Assembly: GCA_900609035.2 (NCBI GenBank)
Contig: UXAT02000001.1
Location: forward strand, 62,001 to 126,000
DNA: 64,000 nucleotides
Direction: 5' to 3'
From: Candidatus Defluviicoccus seviourii
GTDB taxonomy: Bacteria > Pseudomonadota > Alphaproteobacteria > Rhodospirillales > Defluviicoccaceae
Of this stretch, positions 47,070 through 55,892 are shown piece after piece. The notes below the pieces were generated by a model, which did not search any database, was not told where the DNA came from, and saw nothing but the letters and a program-made list of their open reading frames with translations. How positions within the stretch are numbered: position 1 is the first letter of the stretch; each line of letters opens with the position of its first letter. A program made the translations under genes and the position numbers.

Positions 47070-47846
47070 CTACTTCATGTCGACGGCGCGCACCCACATC
47101 AGCCCGCCCAGCTCGACGGGAACGGGCTTACCGGTGGGGCTCTGCATCGGCTGGTCTGCCTCAATCAACGCGGCAAAACCCCACCAGCCGGCACGCGGCA
47201 TCGCGTAGGCGAACTCGCCCTGGGCGTTGGTCTTGATCACCTGGGTGATGAACGCATCCGATGGCGGAGTGATGGTGCCGTCGTTGACCCACTCGACCTC
47301 GATGTCGGCGAACGGCACCGGCTCGCCCTTGGCTTCAACGATGCCGCGGAAGACGTTGCCGGTCCAAAGGCCGTAGGGACGCACGAGCGGCCTGATCTCG
47401 ACCGGCAAGCCGACGGCGGTATCCCAGCCATCGCCGTGGCCAAAGCCGTCCACGACGACCTTGGTGTAGTGGACGATCATCTTCTCCTCGCCCGGCTCCC
47501 AATACGGCTGCGGCTCGACAAAGAAAACATAATTGCCCGGCTTCTTGACCTCGTAGACGGCCTGCCACGCCTGAGCACCCGCGATGGTGCGCGGCTGCAG
47601 GAGCGCGCTTAAGTCCTCGATCGTCCCGTTACTCTTGACCCCGAAGCGCGCCGGCCGCGCCATCGGCATAACGGGGCCACGTTCCATCGGGTGGGTGAAG
47701 ACGAGATCGAGCGTCACCTTGCTCTGCGCCGGCTCCGCCACCGTATCGGAAGAAGGCAGAAGCTCCTGAAAGTGGGCGCCGGCTGGCTGGCCACTTGCCA
47801 TCACCGCGGTGAAAGCCGCCATGAACGCCCCGAGGGTGCGCCGCAT
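47070..47846 (-). CDS. nikK: DUF4198 periplasmic protein NikK
   Basis: 258 residues from ATG 47846; signal peptide ends near ASGQPAGAH, leaving a His at the mature start. DUF4198-type beta-rich domain: TLDLVFTHPMERGPVM, VKKPGNYVFFVEPQPYWEPGEEKMIVHYTKVV and GWWGFAALIEAD. Such proteins are encoded first in nickel ECF operons and are thought to help metal delivery. First gene of the nik operon, 72 bases downstream of the NikR box on the minus strand. Confidence 0.85.
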   Translation of the reverse strand: MRRTLGAFMAAFTAVMASGQPAGAHFQELLPSSDTVAEPAQSKVTLDLVFTHPMERGPVMPMARPARFGVKSNGTIEDLSALLQPRTIAGAQAWQAVYEVKKPGNYVFFVEPQPYWEPGEEKMIVHYTKVVVDGFGHGDGWDTAVGLPVEIRPLVRPYGLWTGNVFRGIVEAKGEPVPFADIEVEWVNDGTITPPSDAFITQVIKTNAQGEFAYAMPRAGWWGFAALIEADQPMQSPTGKPVPVELGGLMWVRAVDMK

Positions 47847-47917
47847 CCCAGTCCCCTTAAGCTTTAAGCTCGTTTCGGTCGCCCGCAACCGCGCTATGAT
47901 ACGAGCGGCGTGTTTGC

Positions 47918-47946
47918 GGTATGATAAAGCAGAAAAAGATCATACC
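47918..47946. promoter_or_regulatory. NikR operator between nikK and nikR
   Basis: GGTATGAT at 47918-47925 and ATCATACC at 47939-47946 form a perfect 8-bp inverted repeat with a 13-base spacer. The core is GTATGA-N15-TCATAC, one base shorter than the E. coli NikR site (N16). It lies in the divergent gap and could control both transcripts. A further TATGAT half-site lies near 47895. Confidence 0.82.
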
Positions 47947-47999
47947 AGGCAAGAGGTATTTCGCTGTGGTTTCGGGATGGCGGCGCGGGAGGACAGACG

Positions 48000-48476
48000 A
48001 TGCAGCGCATTACCGTGACGGTGGATGACGAGCTGTTGCAGCAGTTCGATGCCTTCATGCAGCAGCGCGGCTACGAGAACCGGTCCGAAGCGTTCCGCGA
48101 CCTCTTGCGCGATCGCATCGAGCGCGAGCGGGCAGTGGGCGAGGCCGGGGCTTTCTGCGTCGGTTGCCTCACTTACGTCTACGACCACGAAGAACGCGAA
48201 CTGCCGCGCCGGCTGGTGCATGCCCAGCACGTGCACCACGACCTGAGCGTTGCCACCGTGCACATGCACCTCGATCACGATAATTGCATGGAAGCCATGC
48301 TCTTGCGCGGCCGTGTCGAGGATGTGCGCACGTTTGCCAATGCCCTAATCGCCCAGCGTGGTGTGCGGCATGGCCATCTCTGGATGGTTCCGGCCGATCT
48401 GATCGTTGACCGGCATGCGCACCAGGACGGGCAGTCCGCCGACCTGCCGCACGTCCACAGCCGACCGCTGACGTAA
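48000..48476 (+). CDS. nikR: Nickel-responsive transcription repressor NikR
   Basis: Ni2+-dependent repressor of nickel uptake genes. 158 residues. N-terminal ribbon-helix-helix domain, residues 1-45: RITVTVDDELLQQFDAFM and NRSEAFRDLLRD. The C-terminal ACT-like domain carries the four nickel ligands His77, His88, His90 and Cys96 in HAQHVHH and VHMHLDHDNC, spaced exactly as in E. coli (76/87/89/95). An extra His-rich tail (VDRHAHQDGQ, PHVHSRP) may bind more metal. Divergent from the nik operon. Confidence 0.95.
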   Translation: MQRITVTVDDELLQQFDAFMQQRGYENRSEAFRDLLRDRIERERAVGEAGAFCVGCLTYVYDHEERELPRRLVHAQHVHHDLSVATVHMHLDHDNCMEAMLLRGRVEDVRTFANALIAQRGVRHGHLWMVPADLIVDRHAHQDGQSADLPHVHSRPLT

Positions 48477-48585
48477 GCGCGCGCAAGCGGCCTCGGGCTT
48501 TTCCCGCCGGCAACGCGGTTGATCTTCGGCACCTTCGGGTGTACGCGGTGCCGCGTAAACCCGCGCGAAAGGGCCGATCGATCCA

Positions 48586-49605
48586 ATGCCAAAAGTGACA
48601 TTCCAGCATTCGGGCAAGAGCGTCGAGGCTGACGAAGGCGAGTGGATGTACGACGTCGCCGAACGCGCCGAATGCGGCATGCCGTTCGCTTGCAAGGCCG
48701 GTGCCTGTGGGACCTGCGCCACCCCTGTGGTGGCTGGGATCGAGACCTTGAGCGGGCTCACCGCGCGCGAGGCACGGACACTCACCAACATGCGGCTTGA
48801 CACCGAGACGCACCGATTGCCGTGCCTGAAGGATGTCGGCAACGGCGATGTCGTCTGGGGCACCCCCGTCAATGCCAGCGATACCAGCCAGGCGCTCGAT
48901 CAGCACGACGTCGTCGTCGAGGCCTACCGGCCGCTCAACCTCACGGTGGCGGAAGTGCGCTTCTATGTCGGGTCGGCCGGGTTCAGCTATCGGCCCGGCC
49001 AGTACATGGTCTTCACGGTACCCAACCTGCCGCATCCGATCCGTCGCTCGTACTCGATCTCGACGCCGCCCTCCGATGCAAACCACTTCGAGGTTTGTGT
49101 GCGCTCCGTGGCCGGCGGGGCAGGCTCCAACTTCATCCACCGATTGCGCGCCGGCCAGCGGCTCAAGGTCGAAGGGCCGTTCGGTGATTTCGTTCTCGAC
49201 GAACAGTCCGACCGCGACATCGTCATGATCGCGACCGGCACCGGCATCTCGCCGATCAAGTCGATGCTGATGCACCTCCTGGAGAAGCGCAGCCGCCGGC
49301 GGGTGCGCCTGTTGTTCGGTCTGCGCCACGAGTCGGACCTGTTCTACACCGACCTGATGCGCGGCCTGAAGGCGCACTACCCGAGCTTCGAGTACCGGGT
49401 GACGCTGTCATGTGCCGACCGGGACGTTTGGTCCGGGCCACGCGGCCGGGTCACGGACCTGATCGATCAGCACCTGTCAGCGCGCGATGCCGAGCACACC
49501 GAAGCCTACATCTGCGGCGGTCGGCCGATGATCGAGTCCTGTATCGACCGGCTCAAGAAATTGGGTTTCCCAGAAGAAGCAATTCACTACGAGCGTTTCT
49601 TCTAG
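48586..49605 (+). CDS. [2Fe-2S] ferredoxin-linked flavin reductase (NAD(P)H oxidoreductase)
   Basis: 339 residues. Residues 1-85 form a plant-type ferredoxin domain with ligands Cys36, Cys41, Cys44 (CKAGACGTC) and Cys80 (RLPC). From about 100 is an FAD-binding barrel with RRSYSIST, then an NAD-binding domain with GTGISPIKSM and AYICGGRPMIESC; it ends ERFF. This order is that of reductase components of oxygenases or of CDP-deoxyhexose reductase (AscD-type). No oxygenase gene is adjacent, so the electron acceptor is unknown. Confidence 0.88.
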   Translation: MPKVTFQHSGKSVEADEGEWMYDVAERAECGMPFACKAGACGTCATPVVAGIETLSGLTAREARTLTNMRLDTETHRLPCLKDVGNGDVVWGTPVNASDTSQALDQHDVVVEAYRPLNLTVAEVRFYVGSAGFSYRPGQYMVFTVPNLPHPIRRSYSISTPPSDANHFEVCVRSVAGGAGSNFIHRLRAGQRLKVEGPFGDFVLDEQSDRDIVMIATGTGISPIKSMLMHLLEKRSRRRVRLLFGLRHESDLFYTDLMRGLKAHYPSFEYRVTLSCADRDVWSGPRGRVTDLIDQHLSARDAEHTEAYICGGRPMIESCIDRLKKLGFPEEAIHYERFF

Positions 49606-49629
49606 TAACTGATTAGCAGGAGCCACCCG

Positions 49630-50343
49630 GTGCGTACGCTGCCAATGCGGCGTCAGGTCGTCCTCGGTGCGCTCCTGCTGCCGCTCATCGCCGCACCGGT
49701 GCAGGCCGAGCCTGCGCTCACCGACAGCGTTATTGATCAGCGCCTCGCCTTCATCGTCGAGCGGCTGGACGCCCGCGCAACCCACGGCCAGATCTGGCAC
49801 TGGAGCTGGATGACGATCAACGCCGGCAGCGCCATCGGCCTTGGTATCGTCGCCGGCCTTGCCGATCACGAGGATGACGCGGTCAACAATGCCGTCCAGG
49901 CCGGTGTCGCCGCGATCGGCGTTGCGGATCTGGTATTCCGCCCCCTGGAAGCGCGCTACGGCGCGGCACCGATCCGCGGGCTCCCCGAATCCACACGGGA
50001 CGAGAAGCTGGCCAAGCTCAAGGCAGCGGAAAAGCAACTCGAGCGCAATGCCGCGCGGGCAGAGGAGCGGACATCGTTCAGCATGCACGCGGCAAACGTC
50101 GCGTTGAACGCGGCGGCGGGGCTGATCATCGGGCTGGCCGGCAATCCCTCCGACGGCGCGATCGCCTTTGCCACCGGCACCGCAGGGGGCGTCGTCAACA
50201 TCCTGACCCAACCGGCCGCACCGGCGCAGGACTGGGAAGACTACCAGGCCCTGGTCAATCGGAGCAGCCACAGAACCGAAGTGCTGGTTTTTGTCAGCGC
50301 GCTCCCCGATGGGGCCCTTCTGGGGATGCGCTTGACCTGGTAA
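49630..50343 (+). CDS. Exported/envelope hypothetical protein
   Basis: 237 residues, GTG start 8 bases after AGGAG. Signal peptide: MRRQVVLGALLLPLIAAPVQAEP. The rest has two hydrophobic stretches (about 60-75 GSAIGLGIVAG and 160-185, GLIIGLAGNP to TAGGVVNIL) separated by a charged helix with ERNAARAEERTSF. This pattern could form a hairpin in the inner membrane. No known domain recognised. Located between the reductase and the DUF533 gene. Confidence 0.65.
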   Translation: MRTLPMRRQVVLGALLLPLIAAPVQAEPALTDSVIDQRLAFIVERLDARATHGQIWHWSWMTINAGSAIGLGIVAGLADHEDDAVNNAVQAGVAAIGVADLVFRPLEARYGAAPIRGLPESTRDEKLAKLKAAEKQLERNAARAEERTSFSMHAANVALNAAAGLIIGLAGNPSDGAIAFATGTAGGVVNILTQPAAPAQDWEDYQALVNRSSHRTEVLVFVSALPDGALLGMRLTW

Positions 50344-50463
50344 CGGCCAAGAGCAGCACGCGAGCCGCCGCTCCAGCGCTTTCGGCCTTGGCGCGCGCTG
50401 CTTCAGCGGTCATCATCCGAGCCTGTGTCCGATCCGGAACGCACAAGGGAGGAGGAGGTAACC

Positions 50464-51312
50464 GTGTTCGATCCTCGTGATCTGTTGGGAAAATTGATGC
50501 AATCGGATGTCGCCAAAAGCCTGCAGGGCCGGCTCGATAACGCCCTCAGTGCGCAGGGGCCAGGAGGGAGCTCGCTCGCGGACATGTTCGCCGGTCTCAA
50601 GGAGCAGGCATCGAAGATCAGCCTGAGCGACATCGGCAGCACGGCAGAGGGCGTTGTCGGCAAGACCAAGGAAAGGATCAAGGCAGGGGATCCGCTTGCG
50701 ATCGGCGGGCTTGCGGCGGCGGCCGGCGCGCTCCTGGGCGGCGGCGGCGGCAAGTCGATGCGCGGCGCGCTTGGCGCAGGCCTGCTCGGCGTTCTGGGCA
50801 GCATTGCCTGGAAATCGCTGCAGCAAGGGCAGGGAGCAGCAACCGAGGCGGCGCCGCCGGCGCTTGCCGGCCCCGGATCGCAGCCAACAGCCCCCGTCGA
50901 GGCGGCACCGGCCGAGCCCTTGGCGCCTGCCACCGAAGAGGCAGCGACCGAGATGGCCTTACTGACCATTCGGGCAATGATCAGCGCCGCCAAGGCCGAC
51001 GGCGAGATCGATGCCGCAGAGCGCGAGCGCATCGCCGGCAAGCTCGCGACCAACGGCGGCACTGCCGAGGAGCAGGCCTTCCTCGCAGCCGAAATGGAAC
51101 GTCCGCTGGATATCGAGGCGCTTGCGTCTGCAGCCGCAACACCGGAGGTGGCGGTGCAGGTTTACAGCGCGTCGCTGATGGCGATCGAGGCCGATACGCC
51201 TGCGGAAACGAGCTACCTCGCCCGCCTCGCTGCCGCCCTCAAGCTCGATGCAGCGACCGTCGCCAGCGTCCACTCAACCCTCGGTGTCCCGGTGGTACCC
51301 ACCACAGCTTGA
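50464..51312 (+). CDS. DUF533 / TerB-like protein (YebE-type)
   Basis: 282 residues from GTG 50464, right behind GGAGGAGG. N-terminal FDPRDLLGKLMQS and a Gly-rich patch (GALLGGGGGKSM) typical of DUF533, a Pro/Ala linker (about 130-160), then a TerB-like helical bundle: LLTIRAMISAAKADGEIDAAERERI (key: AAKADGEID, an acidic motif), PLDIEALA and YSASLMAIEADTPAETSYL. In Escherichia the homologue YebE is an inner-membrane protein of unknown function. No metal-binding histidines seen. Confidence 0.85.
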   Translation: MFDPRDLLGKLMQSDVAKSLQGRLDNALSAQGPGGSSLADMFAGLKEQASKISLSDIGSTAEGVVGKTKERIKAGDPLAIGGLAAAAGALLGGGGGKSMRGALGAGLLGVLGSIAWKSLQQGQGAATEAAPPALAGPGSQPTAPVEAAPAEPLAPATEEAATEMALLTIRAMISAAKADGEIDAAERERIAGKLATNGGTAEEQAFLAAEMERPLDIEALASAAATPEVAVQVYSASLMAIEADTPAETSYLARLAAALKLDAATVASVHSTLGVPVVPTTA

Positions 51313-51496
51313 GCTGACTCCAGCGACCCTGCGCTGCCGCTGGTAGGTGTGATTCTCGGCCCAGCGGCCAGGGAGGAACGGTGCACGGGCGTGCTCTGCC
51401 GCCAGGAAGCCCGCAAGGGCTTGATGCGGCAGGGAAGCCTGAAGGACCGGCGTTTTTTGAGCCGCGGGACGGCGCCGGCGATGGTATATCTGTGCC

Positions 51497-53776
51497 ATGG
51501 TCGATCCCTTTGCGCTCGCCGATCACCCGCAGCCCGAGCTGCCGACCGCGGCACCGCCCGCGTTCACCTGCCTCGACGGGCTGAACGAGGCGCAGCGCGA
51601 GGCTGTTGAGGCGACCGACGGCCCGGTCCTGGTGCTAGCCGGGGCGGGGACCGGCAAGACCCGCGTGCTGACAGCGCGTCTCGCCCACATCCTCTCCACT
51701 GGCCGGGCGCGGCCCTGGCAGATCCTTGCCGTCACCTTCACCAACAAGGCGGCGCGCGAAATGCGCGAGCGCGTTGCTTCGATCCTTAACACGTCTGTTG
51801 AGGGGTGGTGGGTCGGCACCTTTCACGCCATCGGCGCGCGCATGCTGCGGCAGAATGCCGAGCGCCTGGGCTTGCGGCGGGAATTCACCATCCTCGACGT
51901 CGACGACCAATTGCGGCTGATGAAGCAGCTCCTGGAGGCCGCCAACATCGATGCCAAGCGGTCACCGGCGAAGCTGTTTCTGGCGCTGATCGGCCGCTGG
52001 AAGGATCGCGGGCTGACGCCAGCGCAAGTAACCGCAGCGGAGGGTGCTGCCGCCGGCGACGGCGTCGCCTTGAAGCTCTATGCCGCCTATCAGGAGCGGC
52101 TCAAGCTCCTGAATGCGTGCGATTTCGGTGATCTGCTGCTGCACAATCTCACGCTGTTCCGCGAGGACGAAGAGTGCCTGGCCAAGTATCAGCGGCAGTT
52201 CCGCTATCTCCTGGTCGATGAATACCAGGATACCAATGTCGCCCAGTATCTCTGGCTGCGCGCGTTGGCGCAACAGCACCACAACATCTGCTGTGTCGGC
52301 GATGACGACCAGTCGATCTACTCCTGGCGCGGTGCGGAAGTGGGCAATATCCTGCGTTTCGAGCGCGATTTTCCCGGCGCCAAGGTGATCCGGCTCGAGC
52401 TCAACTACCGCTCGACGCCGCACATCCTGGCGGCTGCCTCAGGACTGATCGCCCACAACAAGAGCCGCCTCGGCAAGACCCTGTGGACGCCCCTGGCCGA
52501 GGGCGAACGGGTCACTGTGCGCGGCGCTTGGGACGGCGAAGACGAGGCGCGCAGCGTGTGCGAGGAGATCGAAGACCTCCGCAAAGCTGGTCATGCGCTG
52601 AACAGCATGGCGATCCTGGTCCGCGCCGGCTTCCAGACGCGCGAGTTCGAGGAGCGGCTGGTGACCATCGGCATGCCGTATCGCATGGTCGGCGGCGTCC
52701 GATTCTACGAGCGCCAGGAGATCCGCGACGCAATCGCGTACTTCCGCGTCGTCGTGCAGCCCGACGATGATCTGGCTTTCGAACGCATCCTCAACGTGCC
52801 GAAGCGCGGCCTCGGCACCGCCAGCCTGCGCAGCCTGCATATGCTTGCGCGGCGCGACGGCCGCTCGCTCGTGGCCGCGGCGACGGCACTGGTGGCGACC
52901 GACGAATTGCGGCCGCAGGCGCGCGCGGCGGTTTCCCGGCTGATCAACGATCTCGCCCGCTGGCACGGTCAGCTCGACACTTTGGCCCATCCGGAAGTAG
53001 CACGCCTCGTCCTTGAAGAGTCCGGCTACGTCGAGATGTGGCAGCGCGATCGCAGCCCCGATGCTGCCGGCCGGCTGGAGAACCTGAAGGAGCTGGTCGG
53101 CGCGCTGGCGGAATTCGACAGCATGGCGGGTTTCCTGGAGCACGTCAGTCTGGTGATGGATAACGACGAGGCGGCCGCCGACGACAAGGTCACCTTAATG
53201 ACCGTGCATGCCGCCAAGGGCCTTGAGTTCGAGACCGTTTTTTTGCCGGGATGGGAGGAGGGGATCTTTCCCAACCAACGGGCGCTGGAGGAGGGAGGCG
53301 GTGCCGCCCTCGAAGAGGAACGGCGCTTGGCCTATGTCGGTCTGACCCGCGCCCGCAAGCGGGCGATCGTTTCCTACGCGGCGCGGCGGCTCGTTTACGG
53401 CTCCTGGCAGAGCGCCAACATCTCGCGTTTCGTCACCGAAATGCCGAACGAGAACGTGACTCATTACGCACCGCGCGGCTTGGTCACGGGACGGCCGGCG
53501 CGCCACGGTGGGCTGGGCCTGGGCCAAGACTTCGGACTCGCTGCGGGTTCGCGGCAAGGTGCGCCGCGCTGGTCGCGACCGCCGCTCCTGGAAGGCAAGG
53601 CGGAACGGGTGGCGGCTCGGCCACGGCCGCAGCAGGACTTCACGCCGGGCCAGCGCGTCTTTCATCAGAAGTTCGGCTACGGGGAGGTGAAGGCGGTCGA
53701 CGGCGAGACGCTGACGATCGCGTTCGAGAAGGCCGGCACCAAGACGGTCATCTACAGCTTCGTCAAAGCCGCCTGA
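51497..53776 (+). CDS. uvrD: DNA helicase II (UvrD/PcrA)
   Basis: SF1A 3'-5' helicase for mismatch and excision repair. 759 residues. Q-motif LNEAQREAV, Walker A AGAGTGKT at residues 48-55, motif Ia TFTNKAAREMRERV, motif II LLVDEYQDTN near 236-245 (DEYQD as in PcrA/UvrD), motif III GDDDQSIYSWRGA, motif IV LNYRST, motif V TVHAAKGLEFETVFLPG and motif VI EERRLAYVGLTRARK. The C-terminal Tudor-like domain (GQRVFHQKFGYGEV) binds RNA polymerase in UvrD. Its stop overlaps the prmA start (TGATG). Confidence 0.96.
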   Translation: MVDPFALADHPQPELPTAAPPAFTCLDGLNEAQREAVEATDGPVLVLAGAGTGKTRVLTARLAHILSTGRARPWQILAVTFTNKAAREMRERVASILNTSVEGWWVGTFHAIGARMLRQNAERLGLRREFTILDVDDQLRLMKQLLEAANIDAKRSPAKLFLALIGRWKDRGLTPAQVTAAEGAAAGDGVALKLYAAYQERLKLLNACDFGDLLLHNLTLFREDEECLAKYQRQFRYLLVDEYQDTNVAQYLWLRALAQQHHNICCVGDDDQSIYSWRGAEVGNILRFERDFPGAKVIRLELNYRSTPHILAAASGLIAHNKSRLGKTLWTPLAEGERVTVRGAWDGEDEARSVCEEIEDLRKAGHALNSMAILVRAGFQTREFEERLVTIGMPYRMVGGVRFYERQEIRDAIAYFRVVVQPDDDLAFERILNVPKRGLGTASLRSLHMLARRDGRSLVAAATALVATDELRPQARAAVSRLINDLARWHGQLDTLAHPEVARLVLEESGYVEMWQRDRSPDAAGRLENLKELVGALAEFDSMAGFLEHVSLVMDNDEAAADDKVTLMTVHAAKGLEFETVFLPGWEEGIFPNQRALEEGGGAALEEERRLAYVGLTRARKRAIVSYAARRLVYGSWQSANISRFVTEMPNENVTHYAPRGLVTGRPARHGGLGLGQDFGLAAGSRQGAPRWSRPPLLEGKAERVAARPRPQQDFTPGQRVFHQKFGYGEVKAVDGETLTIAFEKAGTKTVIYSFVKAA

Positions 53777-54651
53777 TGGCAAGTGCCGTCTGGCGGGTCG
53801 CCGTTACCGTGCCGCAGGCGGCAGCGCCGGCGTTCGAGGCGGCCATGCAATCACTCGCGGCCTCGGTGGTCAGCCTCGATGCCGGTGGTGGCTGCTGGTG
53901 CGTGCAGGGGCTGTCGAGCCGGCCGCCGGAGCGGGCCGCGTTGGCGCTTGCCCTCAACCTCGCCGCAGTCGCGAGCGGCCTGCCGGCGCCCGAGGCCACA
54001 ATCGAGCCCGTGGCGGAGGAGGATTGGCTTGCACGCGGGCTCAGGGATCTGCCGCCGTTGCGGATTGGCCCGTTCTTCGTCCACGGCGCGCACGTTCACG
54101 AACCGCCACCACTTGGCAGCATCGCGCTTCAGGTCGAGGCTGGGATGGCGTTCGGCTCCGGCCATCACGCGTCAACCGCAGGCTGCCTCGAAGCGCTGGC
54201 GGGGCTGCGCCATCACACCGTCCGGCGCGTGCTCGATGTCGGCTGCGGCTCCGGCATCCTCGGCATCGCCGCCGCCAAGCTGTGGCGCTGCCCGGTACTG
54301 GCCGTTGACATCGACCCGGATGCGGTCGCCGAGACCAGAGCCAACGCGCGGATCAATGGCGTGGCACCCTGCGTCCGTGCACTGTGCGTCGATGGCGTAC
54401 ACCATCCCCTGGTGCGCGCCGCGGCACCGTTTGACTTGGTGGTGGCGAACATTCTCGCGCGCCCGCTGAAGCGCCTGGCACCCAGCCTGCGGGAGATTGT
54501 GGGCGCAGGCGGATGGATCATTCTGGGTGGGTTCATCGCCGCCGACGCGCGGCAAGTCGCGGCGCCCTATCGGGCAATCGGCCTTGCGCTTCGCTCCATC
54601 GACCGGGCGCAGGGATGGGCGACCGTGGTCCTGGAAAGGCGCGGTCCCTAG
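53776..54651 (+). CDS. prmA: Ribosomal protein L11 methyltransferase
   Basis: Trimethylates L11 with S-adenosylmethionine. 291 residues from ATG 53776, overlapping the uvrD stop by one base. The substrate-recognition N-terminal domain (about 1-95) ends near RIGPFFVHGAH. The catalytic domain has AGMAFGSGHHASTAGCLEAL (family motif usually GTGxHxTT), SAM site LDVGCGSGILGIAAAK, acidic tip VDIDPDAV, and VANILARPLKRLAP, the PrmA substitute for NPPY. The TAG stop lies in the terminal repeat of the palindromic element at 54648. Confidence 0.92.
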   Translation: MASAVWRVAVTVPQAAAPAFEAAMQSLAASVVSLDAGGGCWCVQGLSSRPPERAALALALNLAAVASGLPAPEATIEPVAEEDWLARGLRDLPPLRIGPFFVHGAHVHEPPPLGSIALQVEAGMAFGSGHHASTAGCLEALAGLRHHTVRRVLDVGCGSGILGIAAAKLWRCPVLAVDIDPDAVAETRANARINGVAPCVRALCVDGVHHPLVRAAAPFDLVVANILARPLKRLAPSLREIVGAGGWIILGGFIAADARQVAAPYRAIGLALRSIDRAQGWATVVLERRGP

Positions 54652-54752
54652 TGCAGCGACCCAATCGGGCGATTCACGCCCGAGCAAGGTTGTCGCTGCA
54701 CAACATATTCAATCGCGTGCACTTTCGGCACAAACAGGTGCCAGTGCACTAG
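54648..54752. repeat. 105-bp palindromic element between prmA and the SleB-type gene
   Basis: Ends are the inverted repeat CTAGTGCA (54648-54655) and TGCACTAG (54745-54752). Inside are two hairpins: GTGCAGCGAC/GTCGCTGCAC (54651-54701) enclosing TCGGGCG/CGCCCGA, and GTGCAC/GTGCAC (54717-54749) enclosing GGCAC/GTGCC. The outer repeat and the hairpins cannot all form together. Both neighbouring stop codons lie in the CTAG ends. It resembles a REP/MITE-type element or a bidirectional terminator. Confidence 0.75.
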
Positions 54753-55441
54753 AGCGCCGCTGTCGCTGCCACGCTGCGCCGCTTACGCTGCGGACTGGCG
54801 TAGAAGATGTGGGCGCCGATGCGGGCGACCTCCTCCTTCCCGTCGGCCCAGTAAGGGCGGACATAGTCCGCATGGTACCACAGCGCACCGCGGGTGGGAT
54901 CAGGAACGCCGGTAAAGACCGCAGCGGCCGCCAGGGCAAGCGCGTGCCGCCAAGCGTCCCGTTCGCGCGGCGTGTCATCCTTGCCGTCACACCACCACGA
55001 AAAATGGCATTGGTGCCGCCGATGTTCATCGCCTTGTTGCACCACGCCGCAGATGGTCCGGGGGAAACCAGGGTGATTGACCCGGTTCAAGGTCACCGCA
55101 GCGACCGCAATCTGCCCGATCAGCGGTTCGGATTTTGCCTCCCAGTAGATGTTGAGAGCGAGGCACTCGATCTGCTGCAGAAGGTCGTCGGGAACCGCCA
55201 GCGGCGCGGAAATGGTATGCATCTGCGGTGCCAACGCTGCCGGGTGAAACCCATTCCGCGGCTCAGCGGCACTCGGGGCGGGCGCTTCGGAACGCGCGTC
55301 GATAAAGTTGTTCAGCGGCTGATGAAGGGCGTGAGCAGGTGAGCGGTGGCTTGGATCAATCGTACGGGGAGCAAGGAAACCAGAAAAAACGATAATCCCG
55401 ACAAATATGCGCCCTACCGTCCCACCAACTCTCATGGTCAT
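54749..55441 (-). CDS. Cell wall hydrolase, SleB family
   Basis: 230 residues from ATG 55441; ATG 55435 is an alternative. The N-terminal segment (GRIFVGIIVFSGFLA) is a signal peptide or anchor, then a Pro/Ala-rich linker to about 80. The Hydrolase_2/SleB domain covers 90-220: CLALNIYWEAKSEPLIGQIAVAAVTLNRV with the catalytic-type Glu in the WEA motif, FPRTICGVVQQG, and CHFSWWCDG. These enzymes are lytic transglycosylase-like and cut peptidoglycan. Its final codons lie within the 105-bp palindromic element. Sporulation is not implied; the family is common in alphaproteobacteria. Confidence 0.88.
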   Translation of the reverse strand: MTMRVGGTVGRIFVGIIVFSGFLAPRTIDPSHRSPAHALHQPLNNFIDARSEAPAPSAAEPRNGFHPAALAPQMHTISAPLAVPDDLLQQIECLALNIYWEAKSEPLIGQIAVAAVTLNRVNHPGFPRTICGVVQQGDEHRRHQCHFSWWCDGKDDTPRERDAWRHALALAAAAVFTGVPDPTRGALWYHADYVRPYWADGKEEVARIGAHIFYASPQRKRRSVAATAAL

Positions 55442-55679
55442 CCCTCGACCGTTGTTGATATCCTTCTTTCCCTTGCAATTTCCATAGCACAGTGAGCGCA
55501 GGCAGCAAAAGGATTTATCGCCTCTTGCTCCAAAACGGGCGAATATGGCCGACTCGCGCCGACGCTATGTATGTGTTTTTCGTAGGGATGTTGCCGCGAC
55601 GCGACACCCAAATGGCGCAATTGCTACCTTGCGCTGCAACGTCCGCGGCGTTTGCGATGCAGCAGGCTGCGCCTGATGC

Positions 55680-55892
55680 TCAGCACCAACCGGCAGCTTG
55701 GGCGTGTTGCCAGGTGTTGGGGGAGGCGCCGGCGCGAGCTTTGTGCATGACGCGATCGAAGGCGCCGCGCTCGCAGATCACCTGTTCCGGCTCAAAGTGC
55801 AATGCGTCGAAGCTCTCGATGATGATGCCGGGACCGGTTACCGGCGTCTTCCAGACGCTCGCGTAAGCCCAGAGAATCGCATGGTTGAGCAT
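55680..55892 (-). CDS. Small hypothetical protein
   Basis: 70 residues from ATG 55892, with CAGGAA just upstream; the frame is open to 55931. Codons are GC-rich at third positions like the neighbours, and the sequence (ILWAYASVWKTPVTGPGIIIESFDALHFEPEQVICERG) looks like folded protein. An overlapping plus-strand frame (55492-55866) has poorer composition. Not recognised; isolated between the SleB-type gene and the receptor gene. Confidence 0.45.
   Translation of the reverse strand: MLNHAILWAYASVWKTPVTGPGIIIESFDALHFEPEQVICERGAFDRVMHKARAGASPNTWQHAQAAGWC

Noticed and set aside
55492-55866. Plus-strand 124-codon frame between the SleB-type gene and the chemoreceptor
   Set aside because: Overlaps the better minus-strand candidate at 55680-55892, is Met/Ala/Ser-rich and lacks a ribosome site.
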